DNA of 33,973 bases from Rhodopirellula sp. (GCA_002690925.1 NZGD01000176.1:1-33973), one strand, 5' to 3'. Shown: positions 16,175-25,285, numbered from the stretch's first letter. Numbers and translations are program-made. The notes: a model not told the origin generated them from the letters alone.

Positions 16175-16733
16175 TGTCCGTACTTTTTTTAAAAATTGGC
16201 TCACATCATGTTTCGTGGCAGCAACCTCCGCTTGCCACGTGTTCGTCCCTATTAGAACCCGATTTGGATCCTGTTCAGCCACCAGTTACCAAAAAGATAC
16301 ACACTGCACTGCTGGGTCGAGGTGCTGTACAGCGGTGCACACCCCGTTTCAGGGCGGCGAAATCACAGGGCGGCGAAATCACAGGGCGGGCTTGGAAATC
16401 ATGGTTTTGGACAGAGCATGCTGAGAATTAAGCGGAGGGCGGGACTATTTTCGGCCGGGATTACGTTAACCGAGAGAAGCGTTTCCGACAGGTTTTTGCA
16501 TGATAAGCCGAGTTTCTCCATTGGGGCCGGCGGGTAAGGACCTGCCCGACAGGCGTTGAAACCACCAGGACATCGCAAAGCGACTGGGAAACCGTACAAA
16601 ATGCTGACGTTGGGATCGAGTAGCAGGTGTACGAGTTGTAGGCGTAAACTGCCTGCCGCTGAGCTTTGTCCAACCGTTCATCGCCTGTTCAGGTAACGCT
16701 CATTCGGACAACACCCATTCCCGGATCGCGCAC
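16175..16733. other. 559-bp gap between CFA synthase and response regulator
   Basis: There is no convincing coding region: short overlapping frames of 60-130 codons have no motif, and those nearest 16174 are upstream extensions of the regulator frame. The gap holds a 16-bp tandem repeat (16350-16389) and a region around 16520-16700 rich in short self-complementary strings such as CCTGCCCGACAGG (16541-16553). I could not match it to a known structured RNA. It should include the promoter of the two-component operon. Confidence 0.5.
16350..16389. repeat. 16-bp tandem repeat, 2.5 exact copies
   Basis: CAGGGCGGCGAAATCA occurs at 16350-16365 and 16366-16381. A third partial copy (CAGGGCGG, 16382-16389) then degenerates into GCTTGGAAATCA, which looks like the diverged rest of that unit. 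It lies about 175 bp upstream of the response regulator start, where direct repeats could be regulator-binding sites. Confidence 0.8.
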
Positions 16734-18059
16734 TCAGGCAGCGCGATAGAGGTCTGCACGGGTGGGAGGCAGCCCCGACAGTCCCTTGCTGGCACGTTTA
16801 CTGGCAAGAACTTGGTAGATCTTGATGGACCCAGCTGTGAATCCGACCGAACCGCCAGTCATGTAGGCCGCCCAAAGGCGATATCTTTCAGGTCCTACCA
16901 AGCGAATTGCTTCTTCCTTATTGGCAGTCAGGTTTTTCGACCAATATTTGAGGGTCAAAGCGTAATGCTCGCGTAATGATTCGACATCATGTACTTCGAA
17001 GCCTGTATTTTCCAAGGTGTCGGTTGTGGTGCCGACGGGAATCAATTCGGAACCCGGGAAGATATATTTCAGTAGGAACTTTCTTTCGGGGCGAATCTTC
17101 TTTGCTTGTCGTTTCGTTGCCTTTGCACGACGGGCAATTGCATGGTTGAGCACCAGGCCCCGGTCGCGTAACAGAGAATTGATTTTGTTAAAGTACCGAG
17201 GGTAGTTCGCTGTGCCAATGTGTTCAGACATTCCGACACTTGAGATCTTGTCGTAGTTTCCTGTGTGGTCGGCATAGTCGCAGATCTCGACACTCACTTG
17301 ATCGCTAAGACCCATCTCGTCGATTTTCTGCTGCGTATAATCATGTTGTTCCTGCGACAGGGTGATCCCATGAGATTTGACTCCGTAGTTCATCGCTGCG
17401 TGCCGAATCAAACCGCCCCAGCCACATCCAATGTCCAGCATCTTGTCACCTGGCTGCAGACGTAATTTTCGACAGATCAAATCCATCTTGTCACGTTGCG
17501 CCTGCTCAAGTGAATTGTCCCATTCTTTAAAGTAGGCACATGTGTAGACCATTTCATCACCGAGAAACAGTTTGTAAAAGTCATTGCTGACGTCGTAGTG
17601 AAACTGAACATAGTCCGTGTTGTCGCGGCGTGCTTCAACTCGGCCCACCATGTCGTCTGCAAACTGGTGATTGACGTCTGTTTCTTTGGTTCGCGCGAAC
17701 AAGAAGGGAACAGTCTTTTTTACCAGCATTAATTTGCTGATTTCTTTTAGGCGTCGGCGATTCTCTTTTTCGGTCTGAAACGCATCAGCGAACTCCATCA
17801 AGTCGCCACCCTCAAATCCGATGTGTCCGGTCGCATAGAGTCGCACCAACGTTTCCAACGTGGGACGACGCAGTAAGCTTCCAATTACTCCCGGCCCTGA
17901 AAGTTTGAGCGTGTACTTTCCATCCGTACTTTTTCCCATTGGAATCATGTCACCGTTCCAAAGTTGAACGGTGACATTCATGTCGAGTCGGTCGCCGACT
18001 TCGTTCAAAATTTGCTTCAGCGAGTCGATCTGTGCTGTGGCAGAGAAAGGAAGTCCCAT
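16734..18059 (-). CDS. cfa: Cyclopropane-fatty-acyl-phospholipid synthase
   Basis: This SAM-dependent methyltransferase family adds a methylene bridge to unsaturated acyl chains of membrane phospholipids. From ATG 18059 the protein has 441 residues. An N-terminal lipid-contact domain (about 1-130) is followed by HYDVSNDFYKLFLGD (154 onward), YTCAYF (Cys174), the SAM loop LDIGCGWGG (208-216), SVGMSEHIG (Glu279), LNHAIAR (His306) and YIFPGSELIP (Tyr332). These match the catalytic blocks of E. coli Cfa. I chose 18059 because GGAG (18071-18068) stands 8 nt upstream; ATG 18095 and TTG 18116 are in-frame alternatives with poorer signals. Length and motifs suggest an intact enzyme. Related unsaturated-lipid methyltransferases of the same family cannot be excluded. 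Confidence 0.93.
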   Translation of the reverse strand: MGLPFSATAQIDSLKQILNEVGDRLDMNVTVQLWNGDMIPMGKSTDGKYTLKLSGPGVIGSLLRRPTLETLVRLYATGHIGFEGGDLMEFADAFQTEKENRRRLKEISKLMLVKKTVPFLFARTKETDVNHQFADDMVGRVEARRDNTDYVQFHYDVSNDFYKLFLGDEMVYTCAYFKEWDNSLEQAQRDKMDLICRKLRLQPGDKMLDIGCGWGGLIRHAAMNYGVKSHGITLSQEQHDYTQQKIDEMGLSDQVSVEICDYADHTGNYDKISSVGMSEHIGTANYPRYFNKINSLLRDRGLVLNHAIARRAKATKRQAKKIRPERKFLLKYIFPGSELIPVGTTTDTLENTGFEVHDVESLREHYALTLKYWSKNLTANKEEAIRLVGPERYRLWAAYMTGGSVGFTAGSIKIYQVLASKRASKGLSGLPPTRADLYRAA

Positions 18060-18067
18060 CCTTGGGT

Positions 18068-18071
18068 CTCC
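18068..18071 (-). promoter_or_regulatory. Ribosome-binding site GGAG deciding the CFA start
   Basis: On the minus strand GGAG is followed by eight bases (ACCCAAGG) and ATG 18059. The longer in-frame candidates at 18095 and 18116 lack an equally good site. Confidence 0.55.
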
Positions 18072-18278
18072 ATGAGATTGGGGGCATGATTTCATATTGC
18101 AACTGGCTTCTGCCAACGACGGCTGGCACGCAATCCTATCGGGCAGATCACGAAGGGAGGCTAACAGAGTTTGGGTGGTGGCGTTAGCTCAGTTTTTCGT
18201 CGTTTTTTACGTGTCATTTACCCCCTCCGATAGTCGGTTCGCAAACGCTTCGTACGCAAATGATGAGCAAGCTGTGTC

Positions 18279-18302
18279 TTGCTTGCTTGGGTATGCAAGC
18301 AA
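18279..18302. other. Perfect 8-bp inverted repeat hairpin
   Basis: TTGCTTGC (18279-18286) and GCAAGCAA (18295-18302) flank an eight-base spacer TTGGGTAT. It lies between two divergent genes, about 220 bp upstream of the CFA start. It may be an operator for a dimeric regulator or an RNA hairpin. There is no T-run typical of a terminator. Confidence 0.5.
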
Positions 18303-18770
18303 TCGCTGTTATTTCCCCAGTCGTATGGCTGCTGATATCGCGGGGTGAAAGTGTGGTGGTCGAGCTCGTAATATGAGTGGAAATCGGTGTTGCAACACGA
18401 TGCTCTCGAATTGCGAAACGCCTTTTTCTGTGTGGTTTGTGCCTCGCTAAATACGCGAATTGGCGAGTACTTCGCGTTCAGTGGGGGTTTGCTGTGCTCA
18501 TGAATGGGTTGCTTTGGCCCGCTTTTGAGACGATGCAGTTCAGATGACTGACTTCTTCGATTAGAATACGCTGCCTTGTTCTCCCTGAATCACCTGTTGA
18601 TCCAGAGTGGTTTGGTGCCGCTGTTACCTTGACCGCTTAATTACCTTTTGGGCACGGCCCTGCGGAGGTTGGTTAGCGAAAATACTGATGCTGCTAATCG
18701 AGTGACTACATCGAGCAATTGATCAGAAACATGTTACGAATCGAATCGCCAGTCTGGACATCACGCATGC

Positions 18771-18776
18771 GAGGAA
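18771..18776 (+). promoter_or_regulatory. Ribosome-binding site GAGGAA deciding the DUF1549/1553 start
   Basis: GAGGAA is separated by eight bases (CCAGTGGG) from ATG 18785. The earlier in-frame starts TTG 18719, ATG 18731 and ATG 18767 have no comparable site. Confidence 0.65.
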
Positions 18777-18784
18777 CCAGTGGG

Positions 18785-21700
18785 ATGAGAGTTTGCGGGG
18801 AGGCATTGAAAATTTTGGTTGTACGGAGACTCTCTTTCGTTAGTAGGCCACACCGAAGCGTGGTGGCAGGCGTGTTGGTGCTATTGTTAGGCCCAATGCC
18901 CAAAATTTTTGCAGAAGTTGACTTCGCTAGTGAAATTGCGCCACTGCTTGAGCGACGTTGTTTGAGCTGTCACAACGAACAGGAGCAAAAGGGTGGCTTC
19001 TCACTGGCAACTGTGGAAGCTGCAATGGAGGACGGGTATGTGGTGCGTGGTGACTCCGTTGCAAGCCATCTCTTTGAGGTGATTTCTCCTGGTGCGGGAA
19101 AAGCACGAATGCCCAAAAATTCTGATCCGCTGGATGCCGAACAAATCAAGTTGATCGGAAAATGGATCGATGAGGGAGCACAATGGCCAGCAAATTTTAA
19201 ACTCGCGGAATCGCGTATCTCAGATTTCAATTGGTGGTCGTATCAAGCCATTCGCAGACCTGTGGTACCCAAGTTCCAGAATGATTGGGTCCGCACCCCC
19301 ATTGATGCGTACATTCTAGAAAAACTGAATGAAAAAGGTCTGACTGTTGCAGATCAGGCAGATCGGCGCACGTTGATCAGGCGGGTGACCTACGATCTGA
19401 TTGGTTTGCCGCCCACTCCGAAGCAAGTGCAGGAGTTTGTTGAAGATTCTGATCCACAGGCGTATGAGCGTCTGGTAGATCGCTTGCTCGAGTCAAAACA
19501 CTATGGGGAACGTTGGGCCAGGCATTGGTTGGACGTGGTGAAGTATGCCGACACGTGTGGTTACGACAAAGACAAGTTGCGTCCGAATTCTTGGCCCTAC
19601 CGCGATTATGTGATCCGCTCATTTAACGAAGACAAACCATTCAGTCGTTTTGTGCAGGAACAGATCGCCGGGGATGTTCTTTTTCCCGGTGACCCAGATG
19701 GAATTCTGGCCCTCGGATTCATTGCTGCTGGTCCATGGGATTTCATTGGACATGTGGAAGTGCCGGAGTCCAAGCTTGATGGCAAAGTTGCACGCAACCT
19801 GGATCGAGACGATATGGTCTCAGGTGCTCTGAATACTTTTTGCAGCATCACTGTCCAGTGCGCGCGATGCCATAATCATAAATTTGATCCTGTCACGCAG
19901 GATCAGTATTACGGTTTGCAGTCAATATTTGCAGCAGTTGATCGTGCTGAACGACCTTACGATTTGGATCCAGAAGTTGAGAAACGTCGTGAGCAGCTAA
20001 GGATCGTAATTTCAGAGCAACAAAAAAAGTTGGATGCCATCGCCTCTGACATCAAGCAGGCAGGCGGGGTGAAATTGTCTGAGCTGCGAAAAGAAATCAA
20101 AGCGTTGGAAGAACTCGCCAGTTTCAAAAAGTCGGCGCAGTTTGGTTTCCACAGTTCCACAGTGAAGCGTGATGACCTACAAAAATGGGTCGAGGTCGAT
20201 TTGGAGGATTCGGTGGATGCTTCGCAGATTGTTCTGCACGCATGTCATGATGAGTTCGGAGGAATCGGAGCAGGTTTTGGTTTTCCGGTGCGATACCAGG
20301 TAGCTGTGGATAGTGCAGAAGGTGAGATGACGATTGTTTACGAACGTCTTCAGGCTGATGTCGTGAATCCGGGTTTGGAACCGATCGTGATTGACTTGGA
20401 TGGCCGTAAAATTCGACGGGTGCGTGTAACCGCAACCAAGTTGGCTCACCGCAAAGACGATTACATTTTTGCACTTGGCGAAGTACGTGTTCTGGATGTT
20501 GAGGGTAAAAATCGGGCAATTGGCAAACCTGTCACGTCTCTTGACTCAATTGAGGCTCCGGTGCGATGGGCGCGGCAGAACTTGACTGATGGAGATTGGC
20601 CACATTATCAAGATCCGGACGCTGCCAGGTCATTAGAGATTGCCAAACGCGAATTGGTGAAATTGAATCGTGAAATTGAGACTCCGCAACGAATTGGGAA
20701 ACGTGCGTCTGCGACTAAGAAACTGACGGCATCAAGATCAGAATTAGCAAAACTTCCCACAGGCAAAATGGTCTATGCAGCCGCCACTCACTTCAAGTCA
20801 CAAGGCAATTTTCATGCAACGGAAGGTAAGTTGCGGCCTGTGCATGTTTTGCATCGTGGTGAGATCAATCAACAACGCGGAGTCGCGTCTCCCGGTATGT
20901 TGCCACTGGGGCAGGGCTTGTCATGGAAAATTGACGCTTCCACTACCGAAGGTGAACGCAGGGCAACGTTGGCGAACTGGCTGACAGATGAGCGGCATCC
21001 CCTGGTTTGGAGATCGATTGTCAACCGAATGTGGCAATACCATTTCGGTCGAGGCATTGTGGCAACGCCCAATGATTTCGGCCGAATGGGTGCGGCACCA
21101 ACGCACCCGGAGTTGCTGGACTGGTTGGCCGTCGAGTTTCGTGACGGTGGTGATTGGTTGAAGTCCCAGTCGATGAAGGATCTGCACAGATTGATTGTCA
21201 CAAGCAGTGTTTATCGCCAGAGTTCTGCTGGGCGAACTTCCAATGCACTGGTAGATGGAAGCAATCAATATCTTTGGAGAATGGCTCGTCGAAGATTGGA
21301 GGCAGAGGAAATACGTGACTCAATCTTGCACGTCAGTGGTGCGATGGATCACTCGATGGGGGGGCCTGGATTCTATCTGTTCAAGCTTGAACGAACGACA
21401 CATTCTCCGCATTACGAATATCACAAGTTTGATCCAAATGATTCCAAGTCGCATCGTCGCAGCATTTACCGTTTCATCGTCAGGTCGCAGCCTGACCCAT
21501 GGATGACAACACTCGATTGTGCGGATTCGTCGCAAAGTACACCAAAACGCAACGAAACGCTTACGTCATTGCAAGCGCTGTCGCTTTTGAATAGCCGCTT
21601 CAACCTTGTGATGGCCGAGAAATTTGCGGCACGTGTCGCAAACAAACAGGATTCATTGCAGCAGCAGATACAACAGGCGATTCGACTGGTGTTGCAACGC

Positions 21701-21811
21701 GATCCCAGTGATAGCGAGCTGGAGGCGTACAGTGCTTACGCGCGGGAACATGGCATGAACAATTTATGCCGGTTTCTTTTTAATCTCAGTGAATTTATTT
21801 ATATCGATTGA
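18785..21811 (+). CDS. Heme-binding DUF1549/DUF1553 protein with inserted discoidin-like domain
   Basis: The 1008-residue secreted protein has an N-terminal hydrophobic signal (about 24-43). A planctomycete cytochrome domain follows with CLSCH (59-63) and likely axial Met109 (KARMPKNS). DUF1549 covers about 165-390 (APIDAYILEKL-like, RVTYDLIGLPPTPKQVQEF, HYGERWARHWLDVVKYADTCGYDKD, CARCHNHKFDP). A coiled helical stretch (about 407-446) comes before a beta-rich F5/8-type (discoidin) domain (about 447-590: KWVEVDLEDSVDASQIVLH, GFGFPVRYQVAVD, RVRVTATKL, YIFALGEVRV). DUF1553 covers about 690-970 (RRATLANWLTDERHPL, NRMWQYHFGRGIVATPNDFG, PTHPELLDWLA). CARCHNHKFDP holds a second CxxCH. It forms an operon with the DUF1501 gene 64 bp downstream. 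A role in polysaccharide breakdown is suspected for the family but unproven. Confidence 0.93.
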   Translation: MRVCGEALKILVVRRLSFVSRPHRSVVAGVLVLLLGPMPKIFAEVDFASEIAPLLERRCLSCHNEQEQKGGFSLATVEAAMEDGYVVRGDSVASHLFEVISPGAGKARMPKNSDPLDAEQIKLIGKWIDEGAQWPANFKLAESRISDFNWWSYQAIRRPVVPKFQNDWVRTPIDAYILEKLNEKGLTVADQADRRTLIRRVTYDLIGLPPTPKQVQEFVEDSDPQAYERLVDRLLESKHYGERWARHWLDVVKYADTCGYDKDKLRPNSWPYRDYVIRSFNEDKPFSRFVQEQIAGDVLFPGDPDGILALGFIAAGPWDFIGHVEVPESKLDGKVARNLDRDDMVSGALNTFCSITVQCARCHNHKFDPVTQDQYYGLQSIFAAVDRAERPYDLDPEVEKRREQLRIVISEQQKKLDAIASDIKQAGGVKLSELRKEIKALEELASFKKSAQFGFHSSTVKRDDLQKWVEVDLEDSVDASQIVLHACHDEFGGIGAGFGFPVRYQVAVDSAEGEMTIVYERLQADVVNPGLEPIVIDLDGRKIRRVRVTATKLAHRKDDYIFALGEVRVLDVEGKNRAIGKPVTSLDSIEAPVRWARQNLTDGDWPHYQDPDAARSLEIAKRELVKLNREIETPQRIGKRASATKKLTASRSELAKLPTGKMVYAAATHFKSQGNFHATEGKLRPVHVLHRGEINQQRGVASPGMLPLGQGLSWKIDASTTEGERRATLANWLTDERHPLVWRSIVNRMWQYHFGRGIVATPNDFGRMGAAPTHPELLDWLAVEFRDGGDWLKSQSMKDLHRLIVTSSVYRQSSAGRTSNALVDGSNQYLWRMARRRLEAEEIRDSILHVSGAMDHSMGGPGFYLFKLERTTHSPHYEYHKFDPNDSKSHRRSIYRFIVRSQPDPWMTTLDCADSSQSTPKRNETLTSLQALSLLNSRFNLVMAEKFAARVANKQDSLQQQIQQAIRLVLQRDPSDSELEAYSAYAREHGMNNLCRFLFNLSEFIYID

Positions 21812-21875
21812 ATGGCGGATTGAGGGCACCTTGCAGGTGTCGTCACCATTCATCAGCCTTGGCAAGAACTGATTC

Positions 21876-23324
21876 ATGAAACGAATGCTTGATCGACGAG
21901 ATTTTTTGCGAGGAACCAGCAGTGGTTTTGGTTCCTTAGCGCTTGCGATGATGCTTCAGGAAGAAGGACATTCTGGTGGCACCGTAAAAGTCTTGCATCA
22001 CCCCCCTAAAGCCAAGCGGGTGGTGCAGCTGTTCATGGGTGGAGCGGCGAGTCACCTTGATCTGTGGGATCACAAGCCAATGCTGGAAAAGCACCACGGT
22101 GAAAAATCGGATTTTGGAGAGCATGTAGAGGCATTCCAAAATGGACTTGGGCCATGGATGAAATCGCCGTTTACATTCCAACCTTACGGGCAATCCGGAA
22201 AGATGTTAAGCGACGCGGTTGCGCCGCTCGGTGAATGCGTGGATGACATGACGTTCATTCACAATCTTGTAGGGAAGACTGGGGTTCATTCACAGGCAAC
22301 CTATTTGCAGGCAACAGGATTCCAGCGGCCCGGCTTCCCCGGCATGGGGTCGTGGGTCAGTTATGCTTTGGGTTCCATCAACGAGAATCTGCCCACCTTC
22401 GTGGTTCTACCTGATCACCGCGGGTTCGCCAGCAATGGACCTAAAAATTGGGGCTCTGCTTTTCTTCCAGCGAGTTCTCAGGGAACTGCTATTTTTCCGC
22501 AGCGTAGTAATCCGATCGAGGATCTAACGCCACAGGCAGATTTTGCGACTGCGGCAGGTGATCGTGCGGGACTCAAGTTGTTGTCGAAATTCAACCAGGA
22601 ATTCCAGCGTGAACGGCCGGACGACTCGCGGCTCGAAGCTCGGGTCAGATCGTATGAATTAGCCGCAAAGATGCAGCTTAGCGCGCCCGAAGCTCTCGAT
22701 TTGTCCGGTGAACCCGCACACATCATGAAGCTGTATGGACTTGATCGTGCAGGGGCAAAGTATCCGGACACGATCAACGCGCCGGAAGAGGAAGAGTATT
22801 TCGGTAGAAAATGTCTGATCGCGCGTCGCCTTTTGGAGCGGGGCGTCCGGTTTGTTCAGATCTGGTCAGGTAATGACAACAGCTTCCCCCGTCGCAATTG
22901 GGATAGTCACGAAGATATTGAAAGGGACCATGGCCCGTTGGCGCGAGGCATGGCAGTGGGAACCGCCGCGCTGCTGAAAGACTTGAAACAGTCCGGCATG
23001 CTTGATGACACCATTGTTCTTTGGACTACCGAATTCGGACGCATGCCAAGCACCCAAGGCAGCAAGGGACGTGATCACAATCCATATGTTTTCACCAACT
23101 GGCTTTGCGGTGGTGGTGTTCGGGGCGGAATGACACATGGTGAGTCTGACCAATGGGGCTACAAGCCATTGGATCGTGATAATCCAACTCAGGTCTATGA
23201 TATCCACGCAACCATTCTGCATTTGATGGGTATTGATCATAAGCGTCTGACTGTACGTCATGATGGGATTGACCGCCGCCTCACGGACGTTCACGGACAT
23301 GTCATACGTGAAATCGTCGCTTGA
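21876..23324 (+). CDS. DUF1501 family protein with Tat-like N-terminus
   Basis: This full-length, 482-residue DUF1501 protein starts MKRMLDRRDFLRGTSSG, an RRDFL twin-arginine-like export signal typical of the family. It continues with AKRVVQLFMGGAASHLDLWDHKP (40-62), MTFIHNLVGKTGVHSQAT, PGFPGMGSWVSYALGS, LPTFVVLPD, RFVQIWSGNDNSFPRRNWDSHEDI and IVLWTTEFGRMPS...GRDHNPY. The last part contains conserved His and Asp residues of the alkaline-phosphatase-like metal site. The ending GGGVRGGMTHGESDQWGYKPL and ATILHLMGID matches the partial gene at the window start. It follows the DUF1549/1553 gene by 64 bp in the usual pairing, so both products probably act together in the periplasm. The activity is unknown. 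Confidence 0.93.
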   Translation: MKRMLDRRDFLRGTSSGFGSLALAMMLQEEGHSGGTVKVLHHPPKAKRVVQLFMGGAASHLDLWDHKPMLEKHHGEKSDFGEHVEAFQNGLGPWMKSPFTFQPYGQSGKMLSDAVAPLGECVDDMTFIHNLVGKTGVHSQATYLQATGFQRPGFPGMGSWVSYALGSINENLPTFVVLPDHRGFASNGPKNWGSAFLPASSQGTAIFPQRSNPIEDLTPQADFATAAGDRAGLKLLSKFNQEFQRERPDDSRLEARVRSYELAAKMQLSAPEALDLSGEPAHIMKLYGLDRAGAKYPDTINAPEEEEYFGRKCLIARRLLERGVRFVQIWSGNDNSFPRRNWDSHEDIERDHGPLARGMAVGTAALLKDLKQSGMLDDTIVLWTTEFGRMPSTQGSKGRDHNPYVFTNWLCGGGVRGGMTHGESDQWGYKPLDRDNPTQVYDIHATILHLMGIDHKRLTVRHDGIDRRLTDVHGHVIREIVA

Positions 23325-23407
23325 AGCGGATTGGTTTCACATTCTTTGTTGCGAATGCAACCAAGGCGGCTTGACGTCACCACCCTGTCAAAGCGAGAAC
23401 AGGCAGT

Positions 23408-23872
23408 ATGAAAATTTGGATTGATGCTGATGCGGCACCTCGTGATGTGAAAGACGTTGTGTTTCGGGCTGCAAAAAGATTGAGTGTTGAGACCGTGCTG
23501 GTCGCGAATCAACGAATTGGGATTCCAGCTAACGCAGAAACCGTGTCGATGGTCACGGTGCGTGAAGGAGCTGACGTGGCTGATCGGTACATTGTCCTGA
23601 ACAGCGAATCGGGCGATCTGGTCGTCACCGCAGATATTCCGTTGGCAGCTTTGTTAGTTGATAAGCAAGTGGACGTCATTGATCCTCGAGGAGAAGCCTA
23701 TGACGCCAGCAACATTGCCAGTCGTCTTTCGATGCGAAATTTCATGGATGACCTTCGCGGCGCTGGTACGGTAACTGGAGGAAGTCGACCTTATGGTGAT
23801 CGTGACAAAAAAGCATTTGCAAATACCTTCGATCGCCTGCTAACAAAACTTCTGAAACGTGCAGCTTCTTGA
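23408..23872 (+). CDS. UPF0178 (DUF188, YaiI/YqxD) family protein
   Basis: The 154-residue protein has all the family blocks: [23 protein letters not shown] at the N-terminus, [18 protein letters not shown] in the middle, and [36 protein letters not shown] at the end. The Asp-rich N-terminus (D5, D7) and the DIPLA segment give it a PIN-like nuclease appearance. It is a small cytoplasmic protein; no activity has been firmly shown for the family. The start is ATG 23408, with GAGAACAGGCAGT upstream. It lies 83 bp after the DUF1501 gene and may be read through from it. It converges with the CE7-like gene, leaving only 52 bp in between. Confidence 0.93.
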   Translation: MKIWIDADAAPRDVKDVVFRAAKRLSVETVLVANQRIGIPANAETVSMVTVREGADVADRYIVLNSESGDLVVTADIPLAALLVDKQVDVIDPRGEAYDASNIASRLSMRNFMDDLRGAGTVTGGSRPYGDRDKKAFANTFDRLLTKLLKRAAS

Positions 23873-23924
23873 TTTAACTAAGCCAAACGGGCGAATGGTA
23901 AAACATAGCTTCAATGGACGTGGA

Positions 23925-25283
23925 TCATTCTGGAACAGCAAAGGCTTTGCGGAGGTGGGTCCAAACCCACGCGTAGTGTTCTTTGCCAAGCCCGTGTCGT
24001 TTGCTGGGATAGATTCGAAATTTTTTCGCACCCGGAATGCGATTGAAAGTATGGAAGCAAGTGGTTGGTGGGCAGACTGCATCCTGCAGACCTACGGACA
24101 TCAGCGTTGGGCAGTTGATGCGATCCGCCAGATTCATGGTGTCAAAATAGCTCAGTGTTCGCAGTGTCGATTGCCAGTTCCGGTGAGGTTGATCAGTAAT
24201 CCACTCATCCATTTCAGGCCAGTGTGTCAAACGGAAATAGTCGACCCAGTCGCAGAGAAAAGGGATGTCAGCGATGCAGTGGTCGACCCTGGGATCAAGA
24301 GCCGCAGTCGCGAATGCAAATCCACCTCCTTGGCTACCACCCCAGACAGCGATCTTGTCCTGATCGACATCTTTGCGCGCTGCGATGAAATCCACTGCCC
24401 TGATGCAATCGAGATAACTGCCTCGGTAGTAATACTCTTGCGGACTGTCTAAGCCCCGAATCCAGAAATTGTTGGGTTGTCCGGGAACGTCTTGTTGGCT
24501 GTTTCCATGACCGCGGGGATTGAAAGAGAATACGATCATGTCATCGCACTTGCCAATTGGCTTCATGTTCTGGCCGTAACCAGGCACACGAATCACTGCT
24601 GGAAGTTCTTGGGTCGCATTACGTGGCACTTCCAGCCAGCCGCGCACTCGGATTTGGCCATGGCTCCGCATGCTGACTTCGAAAACCTGAATGCGTTCAT
24701 CACTCAGGTCGAGGCGTTCCTCGGATTTGAACGCTGCGGGAACGGCTCTCAATTCTTTGATTGCCCGTTCCCAAAATTCGTCAAAGTCAGGTTGCCGTGT
24801 TAAGGGTGAGATCACTTTGTCTGGGTTGCATCCAATACGGAGTGTCTGTCGGATCGGTTTTTCTGCTCCACTTGGCGTGAACACACACACCATTTCTACA
24901 AAACCAGCCTTCGGAATTGTGATGGTGTGAGCGAATGACTCTGTTTTTCCCGCATCAACCTCGGTTGCCATTTTGGGGCTTGGCGGAAGCGGGCTCGTCG
25001 TACTTTTCACGCTCCAGTTGAGCACTCCTGATGCAACTTGATTCCCTGCATTGGTGATTTTTGCCTCAAATTTGACAGGTGTATTTAGGACGGACATTCC
25101 CCCGATTGCGTCCGAACTGAGTGTTAATTCCAGACGATTCTGTTTTTGAGTCGTTGTGTGAAGTAGTGCAGGACTGTTACTGATCGCGACTTGAGTCTCT
25201 GCGCCGGAATAAACGAAAAACAAAACCGCAGCTATCAGCAGGCCGCTACTTTGCCGATTTGATGTGGGCGTTGGGAATGTCAT
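23925..25283 (-). CDS. Secreted CE7-type (acetylxylan esterase-like) alpha/beta hydrolase
   Basis: The 452-residue product has a signal peptide (about 12-35) and an N-terminal beta-sandwich-like domain (about 48-150, LELTLSSDAIGGMSVLNTPVKF, ITNAGNQVASGVLNWSV). A CE7-like catalytic domain follows (155-452). The nucleophile motif is WGGSQGGGFAFATA (Ser317), with VGLQDAVCPPTT (Asp401) and SKRHGLGKEH (His430) completing the triad. PRGHG (257-261) and the FNPRGHGNS segment are typical of cephalosporin-C deacetylase/acetylxylan esterases. The expected reaction is deacetylation of xylan or xylo-oligosaccharides. ATG 25283 comes two bases after the stop of the upstream hydrolase (25286), so the two are translated together. 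The frame extends 11 codons further upstream, but inside the upstream gene. Confidence 0.9.
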   Translation of the reverse strand: MTFPTPTSNRQSSGLLIAAVLFFVYSGAETQVAISNSPALLHTTTQKQNRLELTLSSDAIGGMSVLNTPVKFEAKITNAGNQVASGVLNWSVKSTTSPLPPSPKMATEVDAGKTESFAHTITIPKAGFVEMVCVFTPSGAEKPIRQTLRIGCNPDKVISPLTRQPDFDEFWERAIKELRAVPAAFKSEERLDLSDERIQVFEVSMRSHGQIRVRGWLEVPRNATQELPAVIRVPGYGQNMKPIGKCDDMIVFSFNPRGHGNSQQDVPGQPNNFWIRGLDSPQEYYYRGSYLDCIRAVDFIAARKDVDQDKIAVWGGSQGGGFAFATAALDPRVDHCIADIPFLCDWVDYFRLTHWPEMDEWITDQPHRNWQSTLRTLSYFDTMNLADRINCPTLMSVGLQDAVCPPTTCFHTFNRIPGAKKFRIYPSKRHGLGKEHYAWVWTHLRKAFAVPE

Positions 25284-25285
25284 GA

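Larger units (their letters stand above)
18060..18784. other. 725-bp divergent intergenic region
   Basis: This separates the divergent CFA synthase and DUF1549/1553 genes, so it should carry both promoters. No frame looks coding apart from N-terminal extensions of the two flanking genes. An inverted repeat lies at 18279-18302, and the ribosome-binding sites of the two genes are at the edges. I could not assign -35/-10 boxes with confidence. Confidence 0.5.

Noticed and set aside
15476..16282. Longer form of the response regulator starting at 16282
   Set aside because: The 36 extra residues have no counterpart in OmpR-type regulators; ATG 16174 directly precedes the receiver domain.
16350..16389. 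CRISPR-like direct repeats
   Set aside because: The 16-bp units are contiguous, without spacers, and no cas genes are present.
16500..16700. Possible structured RNA (tmRNA, RNase P, SRP RNA or riboswitch)
   Set aside because: I looked for the conserved cores of these RNAs on both strands and saw none.
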